A stretch of 64,000 nt of DNA from DGNJ01 sp002388905 (GTDB lineage: Bacteria > Pseudomonadota > Gammaproteobacteria > Pseudomonadales > Porticoccaceae): contig DAITSJ010000005.1 in the NCBI GenBank assembly GCA_036843405.1, positions 166,016 through 230,015 on the forward strand, written 5' to 3'. This document shows positions 43,654 to 51,941 of the stretch, one piece after another. The notes under the pieces were generated by a model, which saw nothing but the letters and a program-made list of their open reading frames with translations, had not been told where the DNA came from and made no database searches. How positions within the stretch are numbered: position 1 is the stretch's first letter; every line of letters starts with the position of its first letter. Made by a program: the position numbers and the translations under genes.

Positions 43654-45033
43654 ATGAGCTCGAAACACAACAAAATACCGGACTTTGCCATGAACTCTCC
43701 CGGCCCCAGTGTCCAGGAGATTCTGGCCAGCACCAAGGAAGAAGTGCCCTATCCCCTAGATTTCGAGGCCTACAAATACCTGGGCACCGACGACATCGAT
43801 TACAGTCGCTACACCTCCCGGGAATTTTTCCAACAGGAGATGGACCGGATGTGGGCGCGGGTCTGGCAGTGGGCGTGTCGCGAGGAGCACATTCCCGAAC
43901 CGGGTGACTATGTGGTGTACGATATCGGTGCCAACTCCTTTATCGTAATGCGTACCGAGGAGGGAGAGATCAAGGCCTTCTACAATGCCTGCCTCCATCG
44001 CGGCACCATGCTGGCGCGCAGTGGAGAGCACGGCTCGGTACCGCAGCTCACCTGCCCCTACCACGGCTGGACCTGGAACCTGGATGGCAGCCTCAGGGAA
44101 ATCCCCAGCGAGTGGGACTTCGCCCATGTCCAGTGTGAAAAATTCAGCCTGCCGGAAATCAAGGTGGATACCTGGGGCGGCTTTGTTTTTATCAACATGG
44201 ATCCCGATGCCAAACCGCTGAAGGACTATATTTCACCGCTGGATGAACACTTCAAGCGCTGGAATCTCGAGGACCGTTACATCGCCGTCCATGTCCAGAA
44301 GGAACTGCCCTGCAACTGGAAAGCCGCGGCGGAAGCCTTTATGGAAAACTACCACACCAAGACGGTCCATCCTCAACTGATCCCCAGTTCCTCCGGGCCC
44401 AGTACCCAGTACGACATCCTTGGGGAACACCTGTCCCGTTTCTACAACCTGACCACCGTGCCCGATCCGGTGATCGGGCGGGAGCTCAGCGAACAGGAGC
44501 GCCTCGACCTGGCGTTGATGGGAGACAGTTCCATGCGCCAGAAAATCGAAGTGCCAAAAGGCGGGACCGCACGCCACTACCTGGCGCAATTCGTACGCGA
44601 ACAGTTAGAGGCCAACGATGTGGAGATGGGAGATCTTACCGATGCCGAGATTATCGACACCATGGAATACTCCCTGTTTCCCAATATGTTCCTGTTTCCG
44701 GGACTTTCCCTGCCCATGATCTATCGCTTCCGGCCCCTCAGCACGGATCCGGACAAGAGCCTGTTTGATCTGCTGTTCCTGCGGCCAGTGCCGCGCTCCG
44801 GCGAGCGCCCGGACCCGCCGGAACCCACCTACGTGGGTATGGAAGAGTCCTATACCACCGTCGCGGAAATGGACCGGGGCATGGCGGAAGTCTACGACCA
44901 GGACACCAGCAACATGGAACGCCAGCAAAAGGGCTTTTACGCCTCCCGCAAGCGGGGCCAGACCCTGGGCAATTACCAGGAAGTGCGCATCCGTCATTTG
45001 CACCAGACGCTGGATCGTTACCTTGCCGATTGA
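43654..45033 (+). CDS. Rieske non-heme iron oxygenase, alpha subunit (subfamily A)
   Basis: 459-residue oxygenase, paralogous to 6088-7506: both have FSRYTSR/YSRYTSR, WQWACREE.IPEPGDY, EVKVDTWGGFVFI-like segments and the tail LGNYQEVRIRHLHQTLD. The Rieske site is CLHRG (C113, H115) with CPYHGW (C134, H137). The iron site is NWKAAAEAFMENYHTKTVHP. AGGAGG precedes the start. The SnoaL-like gene lies upstream and the cytochrome-PQQ enzyme 60 nt downstream. The conserved tail in two widely spaced cassettes points to internal duplication with divergence of substrate range. Confidence 0.93.
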   Translation: MSSKHNKIPDFAMNSPGPSVQEILASTKEEVPYPLDFEAYKYLGTDDIDYSRYTSREFFQQEMDRMWARVWQWACREEHIPEPGDYVVYDIGANSFIVMRTEEGEIKAFYNACLHRGTMLARSGEHGSVPQLTCPYHGWTWNLDGSLREIPSEWDFAHVQCEKFSLPEIKVDTWGGFVFINMDPDAKPLKDYISPLDEHFKRWNLEDRYIAVHVQKELPCNWKAAAEAFMENYHTKTVHPQLIPSSSGPSTQYDILGEHLSRFYNLTTVPDPVIGRELSEQERLDLALMGDSSMRQKIEVPKGGTARHYLAQFVREQLEANDVEMGDLTDAEIIDTMEYSLFPNMFLFPGLSLPMIYRFRPLSTDPDKSLFDLLFLRPVPRSGERPDPPEPTYVGMEESYTTVAEMDRGMAEVYDQDTSNMERQQKGFYASRKRGQTLGNYQEVRIRHLHQTLDRYLAD

Positions 45034-45093
45034 CGGAGACCTCGGTATGAAAGCCGGTCGTTGCGGGCGGACCACAAAAAGGAGTAAGGCCAT

Positions 45094-47040
45094 TTGAACC
45101 AGCGCCAAACAATACGCCGGCGAGCCCTGTTTCTGTTTGGGCTTGCCATTGTACTGCCCGGCTTGGCAGAGGCGGCGCCGGCTGGCGGGGATGCGGACAG
45201 CCATCCGGGCAAAGCGGTTTACGACCAAGTGTGCGCTACCTGCCACGAGGCGGGGGTGCCTCGGGCGCCGAGCCAGAAGATGCTTTACTTCTTATCCCCC
45301 CAATCCATCTACCGGGCGCTTACCGAAGGGGTCATGCAACCCATGGCCGCCGGCCTCTCCAATGAAGAGAAGATTGACGTGGCGGAGTACCTCACCGGCA
45401 GCGAGCTGGTATTGGGCGAAAAGCCCAATTTGCGGCAATGCGAAGGTGAAGCGGCACGGTTTGACTATAGCCGGCCGCCTGAGTCCACCGGCTGGGGAAT
45501 GACCCCCGGCAATACCCGGGAGGTCTCCTCCGACGTCGCAGGCATCACCCGCGCTAATGTCCAGGATCTCCAATTAAAATGGGCGTTTGCCTTCCCGGAA
45601 ACCACCAGGGTCCGCTCCCAGCCCATGGTCGCGGGGGGTGCCGTGTTTGGCGGCAGTCAGGGGGGATACGCTTATGCCCTCGATGAGAATAGCGGCTGCG
45701 TGCGCTGGGAATTTCGCGCCAGGGCGGAAGTGCGCACCGCGATTATCGTTTCTCCCTGGAAAGCCGGCGACGAGTCCGCCCGGCCCATGGCGTATTTTGG
45801 GGATTACCTGGGCAAACTCTACGCCCTGGATGCCGTATCCGGAGAACTGGTGTGGGAACGTCGGCCCGATGAGCACTCCGATGCCACACTCAGCGGCGCC
45901 CCGACGCTTCACGACGGCACCCTTTACGTCCCCGTCTCGTCCATGGAGGTGACGTCCGCCATTCGCCCCACCTACGAGTGCTGCACATTTCGCGGCTCCG
46001 TGGTCGCCTACGACGCGCGAACCGGCAAACAGCTATGGAAGACATACACCATCCCGGAGGCTCCGTCGGTACGGGGGAAAAATTCGTCGGGCGCGGACCG
46101 GTACGGCCCTGCCGGTGCGCCGGTATGGAACAGCCCGGCAATCGACCGCAAACGCAATCAGTTGTTGGTGGGCACAGGGCAGAACTACGCCTCGCCGGCC
46201 AGCAAAACCAGTGACTCGATTATCGCCATGGACCTGGACAGCGGGCATATTAACTGGGTATTCCAGGCCACGGAGAACGATGTCTGGAACGGCGCCTGCG
46301 AGATGACGGACCGCGCCAACTGCCCGGCCGAGGACGGCCCGGACGTGGACTTCGGCGGGCCGCCGGTGGTTGCCACAGCCAGCGATGGCCGGGATTACAT
46401 TGTCGCCGGGCAAAAGTCGGGAGCGGTCTGGGCGCTGGAGCCCGCCACCGGCGAGGTGATATGGAACAGGAAAATGGGCCGGGGCGGGCTGCTGGGCGGC
46501 GTGCACTTTGGCATTGCGGTGGCCGGCGACCGGGTATTCGTGCCCATTAACGATTCCGACCTGGTAAGCAAGTATGCCGATGACTATGACAGCAGCAAAT
46601 GGCCGGGGGAGCCGAACCCCGGTTTGTACGCACTGGATATCAAAACCGGGAAAGTGATATGGGAGTGGCAGGCCGTTTCGGCCTGTGGTGATCGGCCCGG
46701 ATGCAAGAAGGGCAATGATCCGGTAGTGACCGCAACACCGGAACTGGTTTTTTCCGGGAGTCAGGATGGCCATCTGCGCATCCACGATGCGGCCACGGGC
46801 GAAGTGCTGTGGGCGTTTAATACGGCACGGGAATTCAGCACCCCGTCCGGCGGTCGGGCACTGGGAGGGTCCCTGGAAGGCCCCACGGGGGCGGTGCTGC
46901 AGGACGGCATGATGTTCCTGAATTCCGGTTACCTGTTTAATCAACACATGCCCGGCAATGCACTGCTCGCCTTCACCGTCAAAAATGACGGTGATAACGA
47001 AAACGAGCAGGCCGTGGGGAAAGAGGCAGAAGCCCGGTAG
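45094..47040 (+). CDS. Cytochrome c-PQQ dehydrogenase fusion (polyvinyl alcohol dehydrogenase-like)
   Basis: 648-residue exported quinohemoprotein. The signal peptide ends near GLAEA (about residue 27). A cytochrome c domain follows, with CATCH (C47, C50, H51). Then comes a PQQ beta-propeller (about residues 110-640) with repeated W-type blade motifs and a vicinal disulfide candidate ECCTF (C296-C297). This order and the CC pair match polyvinyl-alcohol dehydrogenase (cytochrome). Translation appears to start with TTG at 45094, preceded by AAGGAG, because no ATG or GTG precedes the signal peptide. It would oxidise an alcohol in the periplasm and pass electrons to the respiratory chain. Confidence 0.87.
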   Translation: MNQRQTIRRRALFLFGLAIVLPGLAEAAPAGGDADSHPGKAVYDQVCATCHEAGVPRAPSQKMLYFLSPQSIYRALTEGVMQPMAAGLSNEEKIDVAEYLTGSELVLGEKPNLRQCEGEAARFDYSRPPESTGWGMTPGNTREVSSDVAGITRANVQDLQLKWAFAFPETTRVRSQPMVAGGAVFGGSQGGYAYALDENSGCVRWEFRARAEVRTAIIVSPWKAGDESARPMAYFGDYLGKLYALDAVSGELVWERRPDEHSDATLSGAPTLHDGTLYVPVSSMEVTSAIRPTYECCTFRGSVVAYDARTGKQLWKTYTIPEAPSVRGKNSSGADRYGPAGAPVWNSPAIDRKRNQLLVGTGQNYASPASKTSDSIIAMDLDSGHINWVFQATENDVWNGACEMTDRANCPAEDGPDVDFGGPPVVATASDGRDYIVAGQKSGAVWALEPATGEVIWNRKMGRGGLLGGVHFGIAVAGDRVFVPINDSDLVSKYADDYDSSKWPGEPNPGLYALDIKTGKVIWEWQAVSACGDRPGCKKGNDPVVTATPELVFSGSQDGHLRIHDAATGEVLWAFNTAREFSTPSGGRALGGSLEGPTGAVLQDGMMFLNSGYLFNQHMPGNALLAFTVKNDGDNENEQAVGKEAEAR

Positions 47041-47107
47041 TAGTCCGGTAACTGTCGAGCTCCGCCGTCCAGGGCGGCGGACAACTTCATCAAACCGTGG
47101 GGAAGAT

Positions 47108-48226
47108 ATGGTTTCACTTAACGACGAACAAAGGACCGGCCTGCAAGCACTGGCGCACAAACAGGCCATCGAGCAGTGCCTGGCGCGACATGCCCGGGGC
47201 ATCGACCGCACCGACCCGGACCTGCTCAAGTCCGCCTACCACGAGGATGCCCGGGTCAACTACGGGTTTTTTGCCGGGCCTGCCTCGGAAATGGCGGACA
47301 TGCTGGTGGAAATGCAGCGCCCCGCGCCCATTACCCTGCACCGGCCCAGTAACGTCTGGATAAAGATCCAGGGGGACCGGGCCGTGACCGAGAGCTATGT
47401 TCTTGCCTATGCTGAATCGGAACTGGAACAGGGTAATATCCAGACCCTGGTCGGAGGACGCTACCTCGATCACCTCGAAAAGCGCAGTGGCGACTGGAGA
47501 ATCACCCATCGGACCTACGTTCTCGACTGGAACAGCAATCGCCCATCCACCGTCAACCTGGCGGAAAGTTCTTTTGCCAGCGATAACTTCCTGCCACTGG
47601 GCGCCCACGGTGCCCGGGATCCCGGTAATCTCTTCCTGGCGGTTGAGGCCGCCGGTTTCAAACCTAATTCACAGAGGAAAGCCACCATGAGCACCGAGGC
47701 ACTGACCGACAATGACATCGACGCCATGCTGTCCCGGCCGGTTCTTGAGGAACTGCTGACCACCTACTGCCGGGCCGTCGATCGCACCGATGCCGACCTA
47801 TTGGCATCCATTTTCCACGACGATGCCACTGTGGTGACGGGGCATTTCAATGGCCCGGGCAAGGAGTTCGCCCGGGAAATCACCGGCTGGTGCCGGGACA
47901 ATACCCTGCGCACTTTCCACACCGTCAGCAACCAGTGGTTCGATATCGACGGCGACAAGGCGGTGGGCGAGACCTACGTAATCGCGGTGCAATCGGCCCC
48001 CGACGAATCCGGACAGGCGCTGGATACCCTGGTGGGGGGACGATACCTGGATAAATTCGAGCGCCGCGAGGGCACCTGGAAAGTGGTCCAGCATACCTTT
48101 GTCATGGACTGGAATATGAGCCAGCCCTCCACGGCGGTTTTCGACGAGGACATGTTCGGCCAGATGGTTCAGGGCACCCGCGGGGCAGAGGACCCGGTTT
48201 ACGCATTCTGGAAATCCGCGGGTTAA
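47108..48226 (+). CDS. Tandem double SnoaL-like (NTF2-fold) fusion protein
   Basis: 372 residues with two complete NTF2 domains in one frame: domain 1 (about 1-193) with YHEDARVNYGF and GRYLDHLEKRSGDWRI..DW, and domain 2 (194-372) with FHDDATVVTGHF and GRYLDKFERREGTWKV..DW. At the junction, AGGAAA followed by ATG at 47687 looks like an old gene start, and an out-of-frame TAA lies just before it. Two adjacent genes may therefore have merged by loss of a stop. Both halves belong to the DW-type subgroup. Whether one fused protein, two proteins or both are made cannot be told. Confidence 0.82.
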   Translation: MVSLNDEQRTGLQALAHKQAIEQCLARHARGIDRTDPDLLKSAYHEDARVNYGFFAGPASEMADMLVEMQRPAPITLHRPSNVWIKIQGDRAVTESYVLAYAESELEQGNIQTLVGGRYLDHLEKRSGDWRITHRTYVLDWNSNRPSTVNLAESSFASDNFLPLGAHGARDPGNLFLAVEAAGFKPNSQRKATMSTEALTDNDIDAMLSRPVLEELLTTYCRAVDRTDADLLASIFHDDATVVTGHFNGPGKEFAREITGWCRDNTLRTFHTVSNQWFDIDGDKAVGETYVIAVQSAPDESGQALDTLVGGRYLDKFERREGTWKVVQHTFVMDWNMSQPSTAVFDEDMFGQMVQGTRGAEDPVYAFWKSAG

Positions 48227-48298
48227 TAAGCGTTACCCCGAGCGGACGGCGGTCTGTGGCTAAGGCTAACCGGACCGCCGCGACTCAAGGAACAGGGG

Positions 48299-49108
48299 TC
48301 AGACGCTGGCCTCGGCCCTGGCTTTATCCCGGGCTCGAGCAGTTTCCTGATCGAAAGGCTCGATACACCACTGAATACCGCGCCGTAGCAGCTTGTAGAA
48401 TACCGGCAGGTCCCAGGCGCAGCGGTCGATGGTTGGCCAGTAATCCATAAGCGGCTGCATGTCATAGTGGTGACGGCAGTGGCCCAGCGTCAGGTACAAG
48501 ACCGCGCCTTCACCGATCTCGTGGATATAGAATACCGGATGGCGGGCGTGCTCCCATTCGTCCTCGACGAACCCTTCCGCCTTGCCGCCGAACTCGGTAT
48601 CCAGTAACACCTTCAGTTCACCGTAGGTTTTCATCAGGTAGAGTTCATCGGTGCTCTCGAACGGCTCGATGTCTTTGACAAGGGGGTGGTCCGGGTCCGC
48701 CACCTCGACCTTGTAGGGCTCGATGGGCGGATGGGAGCGGAACATGGAGCCCAGCGTCTCCACGTACAACGGTGCCCAGTCGGGGGTGCCGAACAGGCCG
48801 TTGGACATCAGCCGGATGATGGAGTTGGTGCCGTGCAACGCGTACCAGCGCCCGCCCCGCTCGACCCACGCGCGCAGTGCCTCCTGGGCTTCCAGGGACG
48901 GCACCACGTTGCAGGTGTAGGTAATCAACAGGTCCGCTTCCTCGATGGCCTGGATGTTGTCGTAGTCCTCGAAGACCCGCACGCGAAAGCGATCGTCCTC
49001 GGCCAGGAGTTTCAACAGTTCCAGGCGGGCGAAATCAATATCGTGCCACACGCCGCCGGCAATCAGGACGCAGTCGATTCGGCCGGCTCGTCTCGCATCA
49101 GTGCTCAT
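48299..49108 (-). CDS. ThuA-like domain protein (trehalose-utilisation family)
   Basis: About 269 residues with a ThuA/class I glutamine amidotransferase-like fold: CVLIAGGVWHDIDFARLELLKLL, DLLITYTCN, RGGRWYALHG, DPDHPLVKDIEPF, and the late VLYLTLGHCRHHYDM. The family is common beside oxidoreductases and sugar enzymes, but its reaction is poorly defined. The start was placed at ATG 49108 (MSTDARRAG), with GGTGGA just upstream; in-frame ATGs at 49120, 49138 and 49186 would add up to 26 residues and would run across the inverted repeat at 49142-49153. A CGGCGGTC/GACCGCCG stem (48247-48280) separates it from the fusion gene. Confidence 0.8.
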   Translation of the reverse strand: MSTDARRAGRIDCVLIAGGVWHDIDFARLELLKLLAEDDRFRVRVFEDYDNIQAIEEADLLITYTCNVVPSLEAQEALRAWVERGGRWYALHGTNSIIRLMSNGLFGTPDWAPLYVETLGSMFRSHPPIEPYKVEVADPDHPLVKDIEPFESTDELYLMKTYGELKVLLDTEFGGKAEGFVEDEWEHARHPVFYIHEIGEGAVLYLTLGHCRHHYDMQPLMDYWPTIDRCAWDLPVFYKLLRRGIQWCIEPFDQETARARDKARAEASV

Positions 49109-49460
49109 ATTTTCCACCATTTCGTGGGAGGTTCTCATAATCAGACTGGTCTGTTCCTGCCGCTTTAGCGATTGTTTGCTGGCCAAATAAAAACAAACAG
49201 ACCGGATTTATATATGGCAAACCTTAGCACCCCCCATAGGCAAAAACAACAGATGGCTACCGTCAGCGGTATCGATGTATTCAGTCTCTTACCGCATCTC
49301 AATAGGGTTACGCCGGCTCATGTAACCGATAGAGTGACGTCGGTCCAATGAGAGCCTGTGGGAACACGAATCCGGTACGACTTTCCACGGCACCGGGAAT
49401 GTTCTCGAAAGTGTTTAAACCGGCACGCCTTTATAGCGGAATATCACAATAATAGTGGCT
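49109..49460. other. Intergenic region with an inverted repeat
   Basis: No gene is seen in 352 bases. CAGACTGGTCTG (49142-49153) has perfect 5-bp arms and stands 34 nt upstream of the chosen ThuA start. A nearby AAACAAACAGACC stretch (49192-49203) resembles one half of the operator at 50971-50990. Confidence 0.4.
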
Positions 49461-50123
49461 TCAGATGGCGCTGAGCCGGGATCGGGAAAGGTGAGCGCTG
49501 ACGTTGAAGCTTTGCAGTGACAGACGGCTGCCGGAAAACACGATGGTCGTCAGAGAGGCGTTATCCATGATTCCCATGAGGGCGGCGATTTCACGCGCCG
49601 GCAGGTTGAGAACCCGGCAAACCAGGGCTGCGATAACGCCGGCGGAGGTCACCGCGAGGTAACGCCGTCCTGAAGAGGCATCCGCCCTCAGAGCCGTCAA
49701 CCATTCACCCAGTTGTGCCAGGAATATCCCGGCCGCGGGTGCTCCGTCGATGGCGACTTCACCGGCAGCCCAGCGATCGATCGTTTCCAGGTACGCTTTC
49801 AGGCGCTGTCTGCGGGACGTATCAGGGCCGGAGAATACCGGTTTGCCGGATAGACGCTCCGCGGTTTGCAGGATCTGGCTACCCTCTGCGAACTCATCCA
49901 GCAGGTCGACGACTTCCACGGGATGGTTCGCTCCCAGCGCCAGCGCCGTCGTATCCCGATGCCGGTGCCGTGGGCCGGACAATACCCGGTCGAAGTGCCA
50001 TTGCCGTTCCCGGAAAAAATCGCCGGTGGCGCGGGCCTGGGATTCCCCCAATGTCGAAAGCCTGTCGTAATTTTCTTCACCGAAAGCCGCCTGGCCGTGG
50101 CGCAGCAGTGTCAGCGTGCTCAT
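49461..50123 (-). CDS. Histidine phosphatase-like protein with altered second His site
   Basis: 220-residue protein of the histidine phosphatase (phosphoglycerate mutase-like) superfamily. The phosphate-accepting motif LLRHGQ (H9) and the second basic motif GPRHRHRDT are present. The late motif that usually reads V(S/T)HGGVI, with the second catalytic His, reads VTSAGVI here. Catalysis may be weakened or the protein may have changed role. The start was set at ATG 50123, 8 nt after the SDR stop, so the two are co-transcribed. Substrate unknown. Confidence 0.82.
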   Translation of the reverse strand: MSTLTLLRHGQAAFGEENYDRLSTLGESQARATGDFFRERQWHFDRVLSGPRHRHRDTTALALGANHPVEVVDLLDEFAEGSQILQTAERLSGKPVFSGPDTSRRQRLKAYLETIDRWAAGEVAIDGAPAAGIFLAQLGEWLTALRADASSGRRYLAVTSAGVIAALVCRVLNLPAREIAALMGIMDNASLTTIVFSGSRLSLQSFNVSAHLSRSRLSAI

Positions 50124-50131
50124 GGCGGCAA

Positions 50132-50902
50132 TTACAGTGAGCTGCAGAGATGGCCGCCGTCGACGACAATCTCCGAGCCGGTCATATAGCTGCCGGCATC
50201 GGACGCCAGCAGCAGAAGGGCGCCATCCAGATTGCCGCACTCACCGAAGCGGCGGGTGGGGATGCGGGCGCGAAGTTTCTCTCCTGCCTCACTGGCCAGG
50301 AAGTCGGCATTGAGATCCGTGGCCACATAGCCGGGGGCCAGACTGTTGACCCGGATCCCGTGGCGGGCCAGTTCCAGGGCCAGGGCCCGGGTCAGGTGAG
50401 TGAGGCCGGCCTTGGAGGCACAGTAGGGGCTGACGCCCCCGGCGACCCGGTCAGCCAGGATGGAAGTGATATTGATAATGCTCCCGGGTTTGCCGGCATC
50501 CACCATGGCCCGGCTACTTTCCTGGGCAACCAGCCAGGCGCCCTTGAGGTTGGTGTCGACGATGGCGTCCCAGTCTTCATCGGTAAAATCCAGTGCCCGC
50601 TTGGTGCCGGTAACGCCGGCATTGTTGACCACCACATCCGGCACCCCCATCTCGTCCAGGGCCCGACGCACACTGGAGCGATCGGTGATATCCATGGTCG
50701 TCGCCCGGGCGTTCCCGCCTTCGTCGTTAATCAGTGCGACGCTTTCCCGGAGTTTTTCGGCTCGCCTTGCCGCAACCACCACCTCGGCCCCGGCCGCGGC
50801 AAGGGTGCGGGCAAAGTGCCGGCCCAGTCCCCCGGAGGCGCCGGTTACCAGTACCCGCTTGTCACGGAGATTGAAAAGACTGTCGATAAAAGCATTCTTC
50901 AT
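50132..50902 (-). CDS. SDR family oxidoreductase
   Basis: 256-residue classical SDR: VTGASGGLGRHFA cofactor motif, VVVNNAG, INITS catalytic Ser region and YCASK (Tyr/Lys). An ARRAE segment after the second strand suggests NADPH preference. The C-terminus GSEIVVDGGHL is typical of beta-ketoacyl reductase-like members. It is divergent from the CMD-family gene at 51060, with the inverted repeat at 50971-50990 between them. On the minus strand a TACAAT hexamer (50971-50966) follows that repeat, so the operator would lie in the promoter spacer. Confidence 0.92.
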   Translation of the reverse strand: MKNAFIDSLFNLRDKRVLVTGASGGLGRHFARTLAAAGAEVVVAARRAEKLRESVALINDEGGNARATTMDITDRSSVRRALDEMGVPDVVVNNAGVTGTKRALDFTDEDWDAIVDTNLKGAWLVAQESSRAMVDAGKPGSIINITSILADRVAGGVSPYCASKAGLTHLTRALALELARHGIRVNSLAPGYVATDLNADFLASEAGEKLRARIPTRRFGECGNLDGALLLLASDAGSYMTGSEIVVDGGHLCSSL

Positions 50903-50970
50903 TGCGCTTGCCTCTTTCCCGCGATTGTCGGCCCAGGTATGAAGCTGGCCGGGGACGAATGTTCAATTGT

Positions 50971-50990
50971 AAAACAATCAGGTCTGTTTT
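50971..50990. promoter_or_regulatory. Candidate TetR-type operator, SDR/CMD divergent promoter
   Basis: Arms AAAACA and TGTTTT with an 8-nt centre containing CAGG, the same spacing as the site at 10208-10225. It sits between divergent genes and next to a minus-strand -10-like TACAAT. Confidence 0.5.
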
Positions 50991-51059
50991 AGTCTGAGCG
51001 ATAACGGTTCGCCGGGCAACCCCGGCGGGCAGAACGGTAAGCCGATAAGGAGCATTCAA

Positions 51060-51653
51060 GTGAGCAGAATCCGGAAAATTGATCCCGCCCATTGGGATCT
51101 GGAATTGCGCGAACAGTTCCACGCCGACGAAGCCACGGAACTGGAACTGGGCACCATGCGTATGTTCGCCCACCGGCCGGCGATCGCCAAGGGCATTATC
51201 GCCCTGGGTGGCGGCATCGCCCGGGATTGGAGCCTGTCTCAACGCCTGAAAGAATTGGTCCGATTGCGGGTGGCGTTCCACAACCAGTGTCGGAGCTGCA
51301 TGGCCATCCGTTACCGCGATGCGGTAGACGAGGGTGTGGACGAGGACCTGGTGTGTTCCCTGGAAAACCCGCCGGAAGCGCCGGACCTGACGGAGGCGGA
51401 AAAGGCCGCTATTGCCTACGCGGATAAGTTTGCCACCAATCACCTGAGCATCGGTGATGCCGACTTCGACGAATTGCGCCGCCACTTCGACGAGAGCCAG
51501 TTGGTGGAGCTCGGCACCTGGGTGGCATTTTGCGTGGGCTTCGGCAGGTTAGGGGCGGTCTGGGACATGATCGAGGAATTGCCGGAAACCTTTCAGGACA
51601 AGACCAGCGATTCGGTCACACCCTGGAGCGGAGCACCGACGGTAGTGCGCTAA
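51060..51653 (+). CDS. Carboxymuconolactone decarboxylase/AhpD-like protein
   Basis: 197-residue helical protein of the CMD/AhpD superfamily: LKELVRLRVAFHNQCRSCMAIRYRDA with the CxxC pair, then EKAAIAYADKFATN and LVELGTWVAFCVGFGRLGAVW. As in 20596-21165, the His expected four residues after the second Cys is replaced (Arg here), so AhpD-type peroxidase chemistry is not assured. The start is GTG at 51060, with AAGGAG about 7 nt upstream. It is divergent from the SDR at 50132 and apparently monocistronic; REP-like repeats follow it. Confidence 0.86.
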   Translation: MSRIRKIDPAHWDLELREQFHADEATELELGTMRMFAHRPAIAKGIIALGGGIARDWSLSQRLKELVRLRVAFHNQCRSCMAIRYRDAVDEGVDEDLVCSLENPPEAPDLTEAEKAAIAYADKFATNHLSIGDADFDELRRHFDESQLVELGTWVAFCVGFGRLGAVWDMIEELPETFQDKTSDSVTPWSGAPTVVR

Positions 51654-51699
51654 CGGCTACACGGGGTGTAGCCCGACGCAACAGAAATCCAAATCCCTT

Positions 51700-51918
51700 T
51701 AGGAGCCGGCTCTGCTGGCGATAAGGGTGGGTATTTTGCCGTGGGTTATCCCTTGCAGAACAAGCTTCTAAAGATGGGTCGAATAGCGGGCACAGCCCGG
51801 GCTGCCCTATCTTGATGCTCCGCATCAATGCACCTTGCGTCCCGCTCCCACAGGGGATGGTGGGCCCGCTACCGGTGTGGGAGCGACCCGGTCAGGAGCG
51901 ACCCTGGTCGCGATTTGC
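51700..51918. repeat. REP-like palindromic repeats
   Basis: A cluster of short GC-rich palindromic units in the 288-base gap between convergent genes: TAGGAGCCGGCTCTGCTGGC (from 51700), an inverted CGCTCCCACAGGGG (from about 51843), GTGTGGGAGCGACCCGGTC (from about 51875) and AGGAGCGACCCTGGTCGCG (from 51894). Such 'GGAGCGA' units are typical extragenic repeats in gammaproteobacteria. No gene is seen here. Confidence 0.6.
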
Positions 51919-51941
51919 CCTACCTGGTGGCGCCGACGGTT

